The notes: a model not told the origin generated them from the sequence alone. A DNA stretch of 64,000 nt from Narthecium ossifragum (GCA_963920575.1 OY986967.1:25499648-25563647); one strand, 5' to 3'. Numbered from the stretch's first letter, positions 22,405 to 34,240 are shown. Numbers and translations are program-made.

Positions 22405-23044
22405 CTCTCTCATTTTGATAGTTTGAAGCTATCATCTGTTCATGTCAACAATCTAACTCTCAATGTTGATTTTATTCCAACTCGGCCTCTTTTCCGCAAC
22501 TTCTAACAGGAAAAATATATTCCGATAGTAGATTATACCATCTATAGTCTTACAATTCTACAATCTCTGGAGACTTTCAAGACCTCCACAGAGTCTCTAC
22601 AGGGGCTTAAAGTACCACTCATACTACCCTCTTCTTGAATACTTGCAATGAGATCATGGTCCTTAAAAAGGTCTTTTTTTTCCCACAGGAAAGATACAAG
22701 CAAAACGGGAACAAGAGACTACACAAGCAAAAGCTGAGAGCTACCAGCGCATCTGGTGAACCATAAGAATGATCGTGATCGGTAGACAAACAAAGTGACG
22801 CAAAGGTAGGAGGGGCAATACCTAGACCGAGGCGGCAAGACCTAGGGCAAGCGGCCGACGCGTTGGCATCACTTCACTTGTGTAACCAGTTTTTAGTCCC
22901 CATTAGCATAGTTGGGCTCATCTAAAACAAAAGGAAAACAAAGAGATTTGAAGGGTCCAATGGGCCTGAACGGTGCGGTGAGTCGAAGCCCAGGGCATAC
23001 ATAGTATGTTGTGGACTCGGGGATCCTGCGATAGGAAATCTTTA

Positions 23045-23639
23045 GGCTTAAATATGTGTTTTGTCCATGAGGCTTCTGACAAGTTTTTATTAAGTCCCTA
23101 TACTCTAAAAATTCCGGATTGAATTCCTAAGTTTTTGTAAACTGGTCTAATCTGATCCTTCCGTCCATGCACCGACTATCAGTCTAACGGAGAGGCCCAG
23201 TCAACTAGTCAACTGGTCAACATGAGTTGACTAGTCCACTCAACCATTCTCAATTCCTCCGCCGGCGATGGAATCGACGCCTTTGGCCACATCGGAGGGA
23301 GGAGACGCAGGGGAAGGGGAGGTGGAGGAGGCACTGCTATGCCACATCATCACTAGTAAATTAAAATTGGCCCGATTTGACCGGTTTGTGATCTGGTTCG
23401 GTTGAGCCGTCATTAGACCGATAGACGGTGCATGTACGGAAGGACCAAATTAAACCGGTTCACAAAAACTTAGGGATTCAATCAGGAATATTTAAAGTAT
23501 AGGGATAGACGGTGCATGGACGGAAGGACCAGATTAAACCGGTTCACAAAAAACTTAGGATTCAATCGGGAATTTTTAAAGTATAGGGACTTAATAAAAA
23601 CTTGTCAGAAACTTGAGAGACGAAACACATATTTAACCC
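23045..23639. mobile_element. Mutator-type MITE
   Basis: The element is 595 bp with long inverted ends (GG.TTAAATATGTGTTT inward on both sides, similarity extending beyond 100 bp). Flanking 10-bp repeats are GAAATCTTTA (23035-23044) and GAAATCTTGA (23640-23649). Copy B has a single GAAATCTTGA at the same place, so the insertion is certain. The right terminal repeat is partly duplicated (about 23,424-23,510 and 23,505-23,600). No transposase is present. Confidence 0.88.
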
Positions 23640-24230
23640 GAAATCTTGACGGTGTGATCCGGTCAAGATTAACAACACCCATACCATATGAAAGTCTACC
23701 AGGCATCAGGCATTTAGTGATAAGTTGATAACTAATAACTGTTAAAATCCTCTTCTAAGTTATTTGTTATACTAGATAAGAAAGAGGGCATGGGCGAGTA
23801 GCTCCCATAAAACCAAATCGAACCACAGCCCACGATCAAGGATAGAAAAGTAGAACCACAACCATAGATCCATGGTTGTGGTTCAAAAGCTGGCATGGTT
23901 ATATTCTTAGAATACATATGGTGGAAGGCAAAGTACAGAGCATTGGACTTGGTTGTATTCTTAGCTAATGCAGGTCTCATAGCCTTCCACATAAATGGAT
24001 ATCATGCAAGAAGTAGCCATGATCTCATCTTCTTTTAGGAAAACTAATAATTTATAACATAGTAGAATCAAATAGGAAGCTGACACCAATGACATAAGCA
24101 ATCCATGACATAATGTTCCAGGCCATGAAATTCAAAGAAGTGATCATCTCCCACACATATGCACAGAATATCATATAGCAAAGACTTGTAAACATAGCTG
24201 ATATCAAAACTCTAAAACCTGACAACCAAC

Positions 24231-24383
24231 CTCAGCAGATCCAGCTAAAGGTCCATGGCTGCGAATCGACGAGTTTGGACTATAATGTTTCCCCAGAAGA
24301 GCTAAGGAGAGAAGAACAGATATGGGATTATTAATATCTTGCTGCTTCTTAGTAAGATCTAAAAACACATCTTTCAGGTTCAT
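24231..24383 (-). other. Exon-like open stretch, unrecognised
   Basis: A minus-strand ATG (24383) opens 51 codons (MNLKDVFLDLTKKQQDINN..) ending at a good donor-like GAG|GTTGG. Codon use and composition look exon-like, but I know no matching family and found no following exon. It could be part of a decayed gene next to L41. Confidence 0.25.
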
Positions 24384-25139
24384 TGCCCACTATTTGAACG
24401 CCCGCAGAACCCACCAGTGAGGAACATATGCGGTTCAACAGGTAAGAGGCGAAGAATGACTCTCTAAAAACTCAAAAAATGCTCCATGCCCAAGGGAGCT
24501 GAATTCTTTAACACATAATTGACTTGTCAAGTGTCAACCATACTACCAAATTCTGAAGCTTTCTCAAGGATACCTTTTGCTTCACATTCCCTTCTCCAGC
24601 TTCTGAACAAATGACTTCAAAAGCCTGGTCATCCAATCATTGGGGAGACAGAATCCTACACTTCAATTGTATGCTATCACATGTACTTTTATGAACCATC
24701 TGACACCTAACGAAGAATCTCGAAGTAGAATTGTAGGTGTCGATATACTACTTATTGGGCCTCAGTTATATATGAGGGATGATTACTTACACACATGAGG
24801 CATCACCCTAAAAGAACCAGAACATCAAGTCAAAGACAAATCACACGGCGGAATGGATTACCACAACCCACGGCATTGACTGCCTTACAGATAAAACCGA
24901 CAGAGCTGGTTTATTATGGTGTCGTTCTCCTCATACAGCAAACATCAAAAGAGTATTAACTGAGCTTAGCATATCAAGAAAATGAGTCAAAACTCTCCCA
25001 GATAATCTTGGTATTGCGTTGATTCATTCTTTCACTTGGGAAGAAACCCTTTGACTTCAGGACCTGTGAATGAAAGAACAAATTAATGCTTTTCTCAAGC
25101 AATGCATTAGCAATGAAACAAGGCATATCAGAAGTTATT

Positions 25140-26113
25140 TTACTTTTGTGAGGAATCAGTAGACTCTGTGGTAGACGTGGTTACATCCCTTGGACATTGA
25201 GATACATATGGTTTCAGCTGCGCATGAACATTTCATCAATCAGTAAGCAATTCAAGCTGCACATAATGAATAATAAAACAACATTAATATGTTCAAATCC
25301 TCTTAGTGTAGCCATATTAACTAACTCCATCAAATTTGCTTACACGGTATGAAAGCATCAAAAGATAATACACAGGCATTTAGGTTTTGAGTCCAAATTA
25401 AAAGAAAACCTTGAAGTTGGTCAAATCTGGGACGACATATCAAGGCAACTTTTCATCCACAACCACATAGCCACCTGCTCCAAATTTATTGCATCAATAC
25501 CAGTCCAAACAATGTTCTAGTACATAACCAAAAAGCAAAATATGCACAAACCATTCATCCAGCACATCTTTCAGCAAACTATCAACAAACTGAAAAATTA
25601 TGATACTCAAACAGCATGACTACCTGAAGCAAGAATTGGAAGCCTGGAATTAGGCACAAAGAAGGTATTTCTTAGACATCTCCACCTAAATTTTGCTTGA
25701 CATTGTATCCTATGGATAGAAGCTACGAAACAGCGATAGAAATGACAAGAAACCAAAGCCTAAATGACAAAAGTAAACTTCTTGCTTGAGATTTCCCTAA
25801 CATGTAAGCATAAGGTTCCTATATGACAAAAGTAAATTTACTTGAGATTTCCATAACGTCTAAGCATAAGATTCAGACATATTTTAAGGATCAAACCACA
25901 TTAACCAAAAGGTAATGATGAACATTTGAGCTGTCTAAAAGAAGTAGGAGATTAGCCAAAATTAAGACCTTTGCGAGTGTGGAAACCAGTGGGCTTGCAG
26001 TTCTTCCCCTTGTAGTAGTCTCGAGGAGCTCTCTTCGAAGACAATATGCTCAAAGATGAAGTCCTCTTCCTCCTCATTGCCCTTCCCAATCCCAATATCA
26101 ATCCCAACGGCAT
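25140..26113 (-). pseudogene. MRPL41: Mitochondrial ribosomal protein L41 (L27 family), broken
   Basis: Three exons are 26113-25969, 25474-25410 and 25217-25140, with GT..AG borders and correct phases (95 codons if the stop is ignored). Exon 1 gives MPLGLILGLGRAMRRKRTSS and KRAPRDYYKGKNCKPTGFHT, hallmarks of the plant mitochondrial large-subunit protein called L41 or L27. Exon 2 gives GGYVVVDEKLP, then TGA (25442-25440), then YVVPDLTNFK in frame. Exon 3 gives LKPYVSQCPRDV and a normal stop. The nonsense codon removes the conserved second half. A 1.1-kb transposon begins about 40 bases upstream of the ATG. An intact copy elsewhere is expected, since the protein is a mitoribosome component. A base-call error at the TGA remains possible. 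Confidence 0.85.
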
Positions 26114-26152
26114 CTTCTTGTTCCTTAAACCTTTACAAAAGCCAAAACCTAT

Positions 26153-27232
26153 GAAGCATGGACATGGACACGACATGGACACGCGGACACGGCGATTTTT
26201 TCAAAATGTAGGACACGACACGGCGGGGACACGCAAAAAAAATGTATCTATAGAATAGTTGTGTATGTCATCTGTATAAGAATATTTCATTCAAAGATAC
26301 TACAATATCTAATGAATTGCTCAATACAACGGTTTGTTTTCATCAAATGCTTCACATTTAGGTGCATTACTACTAGCTGAACCACTGCCAGCCATGACAC
26401 CCACAACTGAAGAGATATACATAAAGAAAACCAATAAGATCACCGTATAAAAGGCTCCTAAAATACATATGCCGATTGTGGATGCTCAAAAGCTGAAAAA
26501 CACCAGCAAATAGGAGAGTAGGCTTGTGGGTGCTCAAAAGCATATGCTGGATTGTGCATGCTCAAAAGAGAAAAAAAAAAACTCTTTAAAATGCATCAAA
26601 CAAATCAAGAATACCTTTTCCCCATCATTCATGTCAAATACTAGCAAAATCGCAGAGAGAAAGAGGAAAATGGAGAAGGAAACGGAGAGAAAGAGGAAAA
26701 TGGAGAAGGAAACGGAGAGAAAGAGGAAAATGGAGAAGGAAACGGAGAGAAAGAGGAAATGCCGCCGTCGATGTTGTTGTTGGTCGCCGTCGATTAGATT
26801 TGAGAGGGATGAGGAGAGAAAACAGAGGAACTTTGAGAGAGACGAGGAGAAGGACTAGATGCTTACCTGGTTGGGGTCACCGTCGATGTCGCCGGTGGTC
26901 GTGGCGTCTTCTCCTAGCTAGCTAGGGCTGGCATCTTAGGGCACGAGAGAATAGGAGAGGAGTTAACTGAGAGAGAGGAGTTCTCTCAGTTAACTTAAGT
27001 CCTAACGGGTCAAACCCGTCTAAAACAACTAAAACCCGACCCGTTTACACCAATTATAACACAGCCGTGTCCCCTCCCGTGTCCCTCCCGTGTCCGACTC
27101 AAAAAAATATATTAAAAAATTAGGACACGTAACACACGTGTCCGACACGTGTCCACCACGTCCCGGACGCGTGTCAGTGTCTTGAAAATGTCCGACACGG
27201 GTGCGTTGCCCTTAGAAAAGTGTCGGTGCTTC
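26153..27232. mobile_element. Non-autonomous DNA transposon with GACACG-rich ends
   Basis: The left end reads GAAGCATGGACATGGACACG and the right end, reversed, GAAGCACCGACAC. Both subterminal regions are packed with GGACACG and CGTGTCC words in opposing orientation, typical of non-autonomous plant DNA transposons. The interior holds a 30-bp tandem repeat and a GC-rich stretch. Only a weak CTA is shared at both flanks, so I do not assign a superfamily. It lies directly upstream of the L41 coding start. Confidence 0.65.
26655..26764. repeat. 30-bp tandem repeat, about 3.5 copies
   Basis: The unit contains AGAGAAAGAGGAAAATGG and repeats exactly every 30 bases. It encodes a Lys/Glu-rich KRKMEKETER unit in one frame, inside the transposon; no real protein is implied. 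Confidence 0.9.
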
Positions 27233-27478
27233 CTAAGCCAAAACACATGCTACAATCAGAAATGGTACAAAAGGTTAGAAAAGCAAAACAAAAGAAGATC
27301 TGACGCCATGGAACCTAACAGTACTCTTTTTCTCGTGATGTGCTACCTTTTCTCTAGCTTATCCAACCTATTGAAATCTTTCCAATTATCATCATGTATG
27401 CTACATAGAATAATATGCTATAGGTTGTACTTGTCACTATAATGCACTCCATAAGCAACATAAATGTTTAGATATTGG

Positions 27479-28074
27479 TAGTGATGGCAACGGGGCGGAT
27501 CGGGGCGGATCGGGGCGGATATTGGAAATACCATACCCGTCCCCGCACTCCTCCGTCCATACCATAACCGCCCCCGTTCCCGCGCGGATAATGGGGATCG
27601 CGGACCATAACCATCCCCGCGGGTACGCGGATATTACCCGCAATCCGCGGTTACCCGCAATCCGTGGTTACCCGCAATCCGCGATTATCCGCAAAACCTA
27701 AAAAAACCATTCAATTAGCATTAAGCCTCTAAAATCTAAATCTAAATCCACCAAACTATCATCAACATTCGGTCTCTAAAATCTAGATCCACCAAACACT
27801 CATCAACAATTAGTCTTTATTAGAGTATTATTACAAAAATAGACTCTTTAAAATCCACAAAACAAACATTTAGTGGTGAGGCGGGGCGAATATGCGGGGC
27901 GGGGCGGATAGCGGGGTGGATATTACCCAATACCATAATCCGCCCCGTACCCGCGCGGATTTTAAATTTGTAAACCATACCCGTATCCACGGGTAAAAAA
28001 TCTATACCATACCCGTCCCCATCGGTGCGGATCGGGTCGGTTATCCAGCGGGGCGGTCAATTTTTCCATCCCTA
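27479..28074. mobile_element. hAT-type non-autonomous element
   Basis: The element is 596 bp. Its ends read TAGTGATGGCAACGGGG and, reversed, TAGGGATGG, typical of a plant hAT MITE family. The 8-bp duplication GATATTGG lies at 27471-27478 and 28075-28082. Copy B of the duplication has one GATATTGG and no element. The interior is rich in GGGGCGGAT/ATCCGCCCC words and has no transposase. Confidence 0.92.
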
Positions 28075-28970
28075 GATATTGGTGATCGGATTCTGGAGGT
28101 TCTCTTAAATTATGTAAGGGAACTATTAAAAGATGGTCCTACCTCACAAGATTTGTGACTTCAAGATAGTTTTCATATCTAATATATGTAGAAGATGTAA
28201 GATCTTGATCCTAGGAATTATAGCTATAGGAAGACCTATTCATATTGAATCTTTATAGATGAGATTTTGAAGCTTTATCATATCCAGAATTGATGTTCTA
28301 ACAACTTAAATATATGTACCAATCATGCATTGATACTTATATAGTTTTTGTAAAGGATATATATGTGTGCGTGACAAGTAACAACCTGCAATCTTGGTTG
28401 TTGGAACCACTATATAAACTGGATGAGTAATTCAGGTTAAGATTGATCATCTGTCATTCCATGTCTCCCTTTTCTATTGCTAGAGAAGGTGAATAGGTGA
28501 TGGATAAGAAGTAAGAAATGGCCAACATTTTTTTATGATAAATTAAATTAAGATTAGGGAAGAAAAATGAAAATACGACGCAGTCTTGTAAAAAAATCAG
28601 TATATGATCATGGATGCTATCAAATAAGATGCAGGTCAGAATCCTAGTTTTAATTAGATTTTCTTATGGGCACTTCAATTATTAATGGAGATGGAGGTGA
28701 TTTCTTCATGTGGATCATCAGTGGTCCATGTTTTACATTGAAGAAGATCCGATTTGAAATGAGCTAATAAGCCATTCTTAGTATAATAGCAGGAAATTAG
28801 ATCAAATGTTTTTTATTCAATCAACTTCTTTTCATACTTCTATTCTTCTTTTTTTGTGCATAATTATATCAACCATTATGATAGCGATCATCAGTATATT
28901 ATCCACAAATGAAAGCAATACAGGAATAAAATATTCCACAGATTATGAACACAACCTTAACAGTCAAGTT

Positions 28971-31059
28971 CTCTCTTTTTGATAGTTTGAAGCTATCATC
29001 TGTTCATGTCAACAATCTAACTCTCAATGTTGATTTTATTCCAACTCGGCCTCTTTTCCGCAATTTCTAACAGGAAAAATATATGCCGATAGTAGATTAT
29101 ACCATCTATAGTCTTACAATTCTACAATCTCTGGAGACTTTCAAGACCTCCACAGAGTCTCTACAGGGGCTTAAAGTACCACTCATCCGCTCCTTCCGTC
29201 CAGTTCAAGAGGTTATATACAAGTAAAACCCAAGAGAGCATGATCAGCAGCTCCCTTAGCATAAAATAAAATCCAATACTACCCTCTTCTTGAATACTTG
29301 CAATGAGATCATGGTCCTTAAAAAGGTCTTTTTTTTTCCACAGGAAAGATACAAGCAAAACGGGAACAAGAGACTACACAAGCAAAAGCTGAGAGCTACC
29401 AGCGCATCTGGTGAACCATAAGAATGATCGTGATCGGTAGACAAACAAAGTGACGCAAAGGTAGGAGGGGCAATACCTAGACCGAGGCGGCAAGACCTAG
29501 AGAAATATCGGCGGATCCAAGGCCTAGGGCAAGCGGCCGATCCGTTGGCATCACTTCACTTGTGTAACCAGTTTTTAATAAGCAAAACAAAAGGAAGCCT
29601 AGTTGGGCTCATCTAAAACAAAAAAACAAAGAGTTTGAAGGGTCCAATGGGCCTGAAGCGGTGAGTCGAAGCCCAGGACAAAGTATGTTGTGGACTCGGG
29701 GGATCCTACAATAGGAAATCTTGACGGTGTGATCCGGTCAAGATTAACAACTGCCATACCATATGAAAGTCATCAGGCATTTAGTGATAACTAATAACTG
29801 TTAAAATCCTCTTCTAAGTTATTAGTTATACTATATAAGAAAGAGGGCATGGGCGAGTAGCTCCCATAAAACCAAATCGAACCATAGCCCACGATCAAGG
29901 ATAGAAAAGTAGAACCACAACCATAGATCCGTGGTTGTGGTTCAAAAGCTGGCATGGTTATATTCTTAGACTACATATGGTGGAAGGTAAAGTACAAAGC
30001 ATTGGACTTGGTTGTATTCTTAGCTAATGCAGGTCTCATGGCCTTCCACATAAATGGATATCATGCAAGAAGTAGCCATGATCTCATCTTCTTTTAGGAA
30101 AACTAATAATTTATAACATAGTAGAATCAAATATAATGCACTCCATAAGCAACATGAATGTTTAGATATTGGTGATCGGATTCTGGAGGTTCTCTTAAAT
30201 TATGTAAGGGAACTATTAAAAGATGGTCCTACCTCACAAGATTTGTGACTTCAAGATAGTTTTCATATCTAATATATGTAGAAGATGTAAGATCTTGATC
30301 CTAGGAATTATAGCTATAGGAAGACCTATTCATATTGAATCTTTATAGATGAGATTTTGAAGCTTTATCATATCCAGAATTGATGTTCTAACAACTTAAA
30401 TATATGTACCAATCATGCATTGATACTTATATAGTTTTTGTAAAGGATATATATGTGTGCGTGACAAGTAACAACCTGCAATCTTGGTTGTTGGAACCAC
30501 TATATAAACTGGATGAGTAATTCAGGTTAAGATTGATCATCTGTCATTCCATGTCTCCCTTTTCTATTGCTAGAGAAGGTGAATAGGTGATGGATAAGAA
30601 GTAAGAAATGGCCAACATTTTTTTATGATAAATTAAATTAAGATTAGGGAAGAAAAATGAAAATACGACGCAGTCTTGTAAAAAAATCAGTATATGATCA
30701 TGGATGCTATCAAATAAGATGCAGGTCAGAATCCTAGTTTTAATTAGATTTTCTTATGGGCACTTCAATTATTAATGGAGATGGTGGTGATTTCTTCATG
30801 TGGATCATCAGTGGTCCATGTTTTACATTGAAGAAGATCCGATTTGAAATGAGCTAATAAGCCATTCTTAGTATAATAGCAGGAAATTAGATCAAATGTT
30901 TTTATTCAATCAACTTCTTTTCATACTTCTATTCTTCTTTTTTTGTGCATGATTATATCAACCATTATGATAGCGATCATCAGTATATTATCCACAAATG
31001 AAAGCAATACAGGAATAAAATATTCCACAGATTATGAACACAACCTTAAAAGTCAAGTT
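28971..31059. repeat. Tandem duplication, copy B (short copy)
   Basis: Copy B matches copy A except for a 3.4-kb gap at 30,132. There the two outer parts of copy A are joined with a 2-bp overlap (TA), consistent with end-joining deletion. It has neither the Mutator-type MITE nor the hAT element, so both inserted after duplication. Open frames on the minus strand at 29,161-29,444 do not resemble known proteins. Confidence 0.9.
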
Positions 31060-32046
31060 CTTATGTGTACCTATAACAAAAAAAATATGTTAAAAGCTCC
31101 AGAAAAATGAAAATAAACGGCAAGATACATTGTTCAAAGACACCTAATCTTCTGAAGCGTATTAGACTCACATTTTAAAAAATTAGAGGGACGGACATCG
31201 CTATCAGCATTGTGATTGGAATCTCAAGTAAAGATTGAAGTAGTAATTTCAACTAAAGTATGAGTCAACCTCAACAGAATCAGAATATATACTTAATTCC
31301 ATGTTATCATCACAGATTATTAGCATTCCTGTTCATGAAGAACCTTTTAAGAATTCTTGAGCTCAGCTTTCACGGCTTCTGAACTATAAAGAAATTCTAC
31401 TTGGGTTTCACACTGCTATCTTCCATCACTAGTAAAGGGTTCAGAATAGACAGACAGTCAACAAACTTAAGTCAAATCTCTTGTTAGATTCTTAAAACTT
31501 AGTAGGCATGAAGTGATCCAATCACACTCGTATAGCAACATAGCATTCATCCCAAATGCATAGAGATTGCCACCAGGAAACACCAAATCAAGATGGGAGG
31601 AGGAAAATAATCAAAATACCTTATATATAGATCTCACGAAGATGAGCCAACCAATCCACCGGCGATGGCGCCACCACGCAGGAGCTTCTCCACGTACTTC
31701 TCCCAAGTTCGGAATCACCACCTTCTACTGAGTATAGTCTACCACCAACAGCATGAAATCGAACCACCCCTCGTATTCAGACACCCGACCACCGTCGGGC
31801 ACGCTGGAGAAGACAATGGGGGGAGTGAGAGAGAGATCTAGAGAGAGACAGAGAGAGATCTAGAGAGAGGGGGGAGAGAGAGATCTAGATAGAGAGAGAG
31901 GGAGAGGGAGAGAGAGGGAGGGAGCGCTCACCGGCGAGCCTCGAGCCGGCGACGGTGGCGCGGCGGCGACGGAGATTGGGGTGGGGGGGTGGGTTAGGGT
32001 TAGTTTATTACCAACATTGCAACAAGGGGGGTCTATCAACGGTTTC
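31060..32046. other. Stretch with possible minus-strand exon, otherwise empty
   Basis: Around 31,640-31,820 a GC-richer segment reads on the minus strand as VSEYEGWFDFMLLVVDY and then a stop. It is bordered upstream by a CT-rich run, as in a plant 5' UTR. I do not recognise it. GA/CT simple sequence occupies 31,825-31,925. The rest is AT-rich without features. Confidence 0.25.
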
Positions 32047-32369
32047 GGGGGGGCCTCAAGTGACTGATGAGTTACTTGAGGCCCTCAAGTGCCTCAAATC
32101 AGGCCGTCCATCCGTCCATTTTAATGGACGGCCTGATTTGAGGCACTTAGGGACTCAATAACTCAGTCACTTTTTTTTTTATGAGATGAGCCAAGTAGGC
32201 TAATTAAAACCTATTACAACTAAATGTTGTCAATCAGCGTGGGTCCCCACTCACTAGACCAAGTGAACACCCTACCAGTCCCACGACTCGCATGTGCTAC
32301 AGCTTCTGCTCTAGTGTTACAAGCTCTCAAAAGAAAAAGGAATTGTAACTCAGTCACTTGAGGCCCCCC
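32047..32369. mobile_element. Hairpin MITE, interrupted by a LINE
   Basis: The ends are GGGGGGCCTCAAGTGACT and, at the right, AGTCACTTGAGGCCCCCC. The arms fold into a nearly complete hairpin around CCGTCCATTTTAATGGACGG. A LINE fragment (32,171-32,345) with a 12-bp duplication sits in the right arm; without it the element is about 136 bp. I did not identify a target duplication of the MITE itself. Confidence 0.75.
32171..32345 (-). mobile_element. Severely truncated LINE with poly-A and perfect TSD
   Basis: This 175-bp insert is flanked by TAACTCAGTCAC at 32159-32170 and 32346-32357. On the minus strand it ends in A11. Its frame reads RACNTRAEAVAHASR, the end of a LINE RNase H domain, then a stop and a short 3' UTR. 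It is a typical 5'-truncated target-primed insertion. Confidence 0.92.
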
Positions 32370-32588
32370 GATCCCCACCGCTTGACTAATCACACTACAA
32401 ATCTACCCAAATTATCCTTAACACCACACGGCTTCTCTCCATCGAATGGCTCTAGGTTGGCAATCGGCAACAGCAACTCGGCAAACTTCGCATCCGACGG
32501 TATTCGAATGCCGGTAGTCTCATGCGATTGCTTTTATGGTTAATCAATATTTGTATACCGATGTTTATGATTATGTTTCAGTACTTAT

Positions 32589-33353
32589 TGTTGGGGAATC
32601 TGAGGAGTTCCGACGATGCCGAAGATGCGCCAGATAGAGACGGGGATGTCGCAGCGGAAGAGAAACAACCAAACCATAAAGAAAAAGGAAAAACTGGAGA
32701 CAAAGATTTACGTGGAAAAACCTACCAGCAACAACTGGAAGGAAAAAACCACGGGCAGCATAGGAAATCTTCACTATGAGAGAGATTATAAAACCCAAAC
32801 CCTAACAGAGACAAAGAGATATCTCTTTAGAGTTGCCTACCCTCACACCTCTCATACACCTCTTAATCACATCTCTACCACACAAAAGAAACCCTAGAAG
32901 CACTCTATTTATAGCCTCCAAAGAGTACAAATTCGGATTAGATCTGAGCCGTCGGATTTGCCCATCCAATAGGGAAGGATCGATCCCACTCAAGGGAAAG
33001 ATCGATCCTTGTATGCACGAGATCGATGAATTCCAAAGTCCCGAGGAGGATCGATCCTACTATATATGAGCGATCGATCCTACTATATATGAGCGATCGA
33101 TCCTGTCCTCAAAATCTCAGCATCCCGAAGAGGATCGATCTTCGAATCGATCCTACATCGACCTTCGGATCGATCCTACATCGACATTTACAAACAGGTG
33201 CTCTCTGTCTCTTTTATTTACAACGTAGGATCGATCCCTCTTGGAGAGAAGGATCGATCCTCTGATAAAGTGCAAAGGAAGATCGATCCTACATGACTGG
33301 AAGGATCGATCCTTTCTTTGTTGTCGTCATCCTCATGGGAAGAAAAGTCAACA
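32589..33353. mobile_element. Solo LTR, TGTTG..CAACA
   Basis: This 765-bp unit starts TGTTGGGGAATC and ends AAGTCAACA, with the duplication CTTAT at 32584-32588 and 33354-33358. A TATAAATA is on the minus strand near 32,908, so the LTR probably reads leftward. From 32,975 to 33,310 it contains about ten GGATCGATCC-like palindromes. Frames on both strands within it are shadows and not genes. Confidence 0.9.
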
Positions 33354-33358
33354 CTTAT

Positions 33359-33919
33359 GTACCGTTTTATGGATCAGTTTGCATTCGGTACTTTGAAACC
33401 ATTTATGTTGTTTTTCATCAGTATTTTGATACCGATTTTTTTGGCTATGTTTCGGTACTTATATACCGTTGTCTTTGTGCTTCCGTCGATATCATGCCAC
33501 CGATTAAAGCTGGAGACATCCTCCTCTTACACCTCATCCGGGCTAAAAGGGTGGCGGTGAGCTTTGGGGAGACAGGGGGGCGGAGGAGGGGGGTCGAAGG
33601 AGGCGAGCATGGTGGTGGGTCTCAGTAACGGCAGCGGCATCGGGAGAGCCTTGTAGGGAGAGCAGGCGGAGGAAGTTATCCGCACCGAGGCTATAGGCGT
33701 GGATGAGGAAGCGAGCCTGGGAGAGGAGGTTGGCGTCGAGAGGGGGGAGGCTGGACAAGGCTCGACAGAGCCAAGGGGACCTGGAATGAGAGGAGGAGGA
33801 GAGGCATCGGGGGCTGCAGAAGAGGGCGGCCCGGCACGAGGGGTAGTGGAGAAGGGTGGGGGGGAGGACGCGGGGTAGAGGAGGCTGTCAGGCGGTCTCG
33901 GGCTGGTGACGATCTCGAG
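33359..33919. other. Stretch between solo LTR and oxygenase pseudogene
   Basis: 33,359-33,480 continues the GTACTTAT/ATACCG-rich DNA seen left of the LTR, presumably the repeat the LTR entered. 33,540-33,919 is GC-rich and may be the decayed continuation of the oxygenase pseudogene, but no frame matches convincingly. Confidence 0.3.
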
Positions 33920-34240
33920 GCTGTCGCGCCAGCTGGCAATGCTGGAGCGGAAGAGGTCGACGTTGGAGGAATAGGCAACGCCGCCGAAGAAAGATCTGAA
34001 GTAGTGCTAGGATCGGATGGCAGGGGGGAGGTCGTGGAAGGATCTGACGGCGGAGAGTGCTGGCGAGACGAGGGCCCTGTGGTTGACGATCTGGAAGAAG
34101 CCTTGGCGGTGGGAGGCGTCGGTGACGGCGACTACAACGAGGCCCTAGACGCCCAACTTGGACTCGTCGAAGGCCTTCAACGCCGCTTCAAGGTCAAAGG
34201 CAGGGACGCCGTGGGAAGACGTCGGCGTCACCATCGCGTG
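33920..34240 (-). pseudogene. 2-oxoglutarate/Fe(II) oxygenase N-terminal fragment
   Basis: On the minus strand one frame reads LEAALKAFDESKLGV, stop, GLVVVAVTDASHRQGFFQIV, NHRALVSPALSAVRSFHDLP, stop, and VAYSSNVDLFRSSIASWRD. These are the early landmarks of plant DOXC-class dioxygenases (ACC-oxidase-homolog type): KAFDxTKxGVKGLV, GFFQVVNHG and YSNxDLFxSxxASWRD. Two stops break it, and the catalytic HxD..H region is not seen downstream (33,540-33,920), where the frame is lost. The intact family oxidises small hormones or specialised metabolites. This copy cannot. Confidence 0.75.

Larger units (their letters stand above)
22405..28970. repeat. Tandem duplication, copy A (long copy)
   Basis: Copy A spans 6.57 kb and is directly followed by copy B (28,971-31,059). 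The shared parts are 22,405-24,074 versus 28,971-30,132, and 27,440-28,970 versus 30,133-31,059. Copy A alone holds two transposons (23,045-23,639 and 27,479-28,074) and the 3.4-kb block 24,075-27,439 with the L41 gene. Copy A lacks about 95 bases found in copy B at about 29,186-29,280. The junction of the two copies at 28,970/28,971 is direct. Confidence 0.9.

Noticed and set aside
26526..26858. 110-codon Lys/Glu-rich frame
   Set aside because: It is produced by a 30-bp tandem repeat within a DNA transposon.
29161..29444. Minus-strand frames in duplication copy B that look like a membrane protein
   Set aside because: Copy A lacks about 95 bases in the middle, the two frames overlap out of phase, and no family is recognisable.
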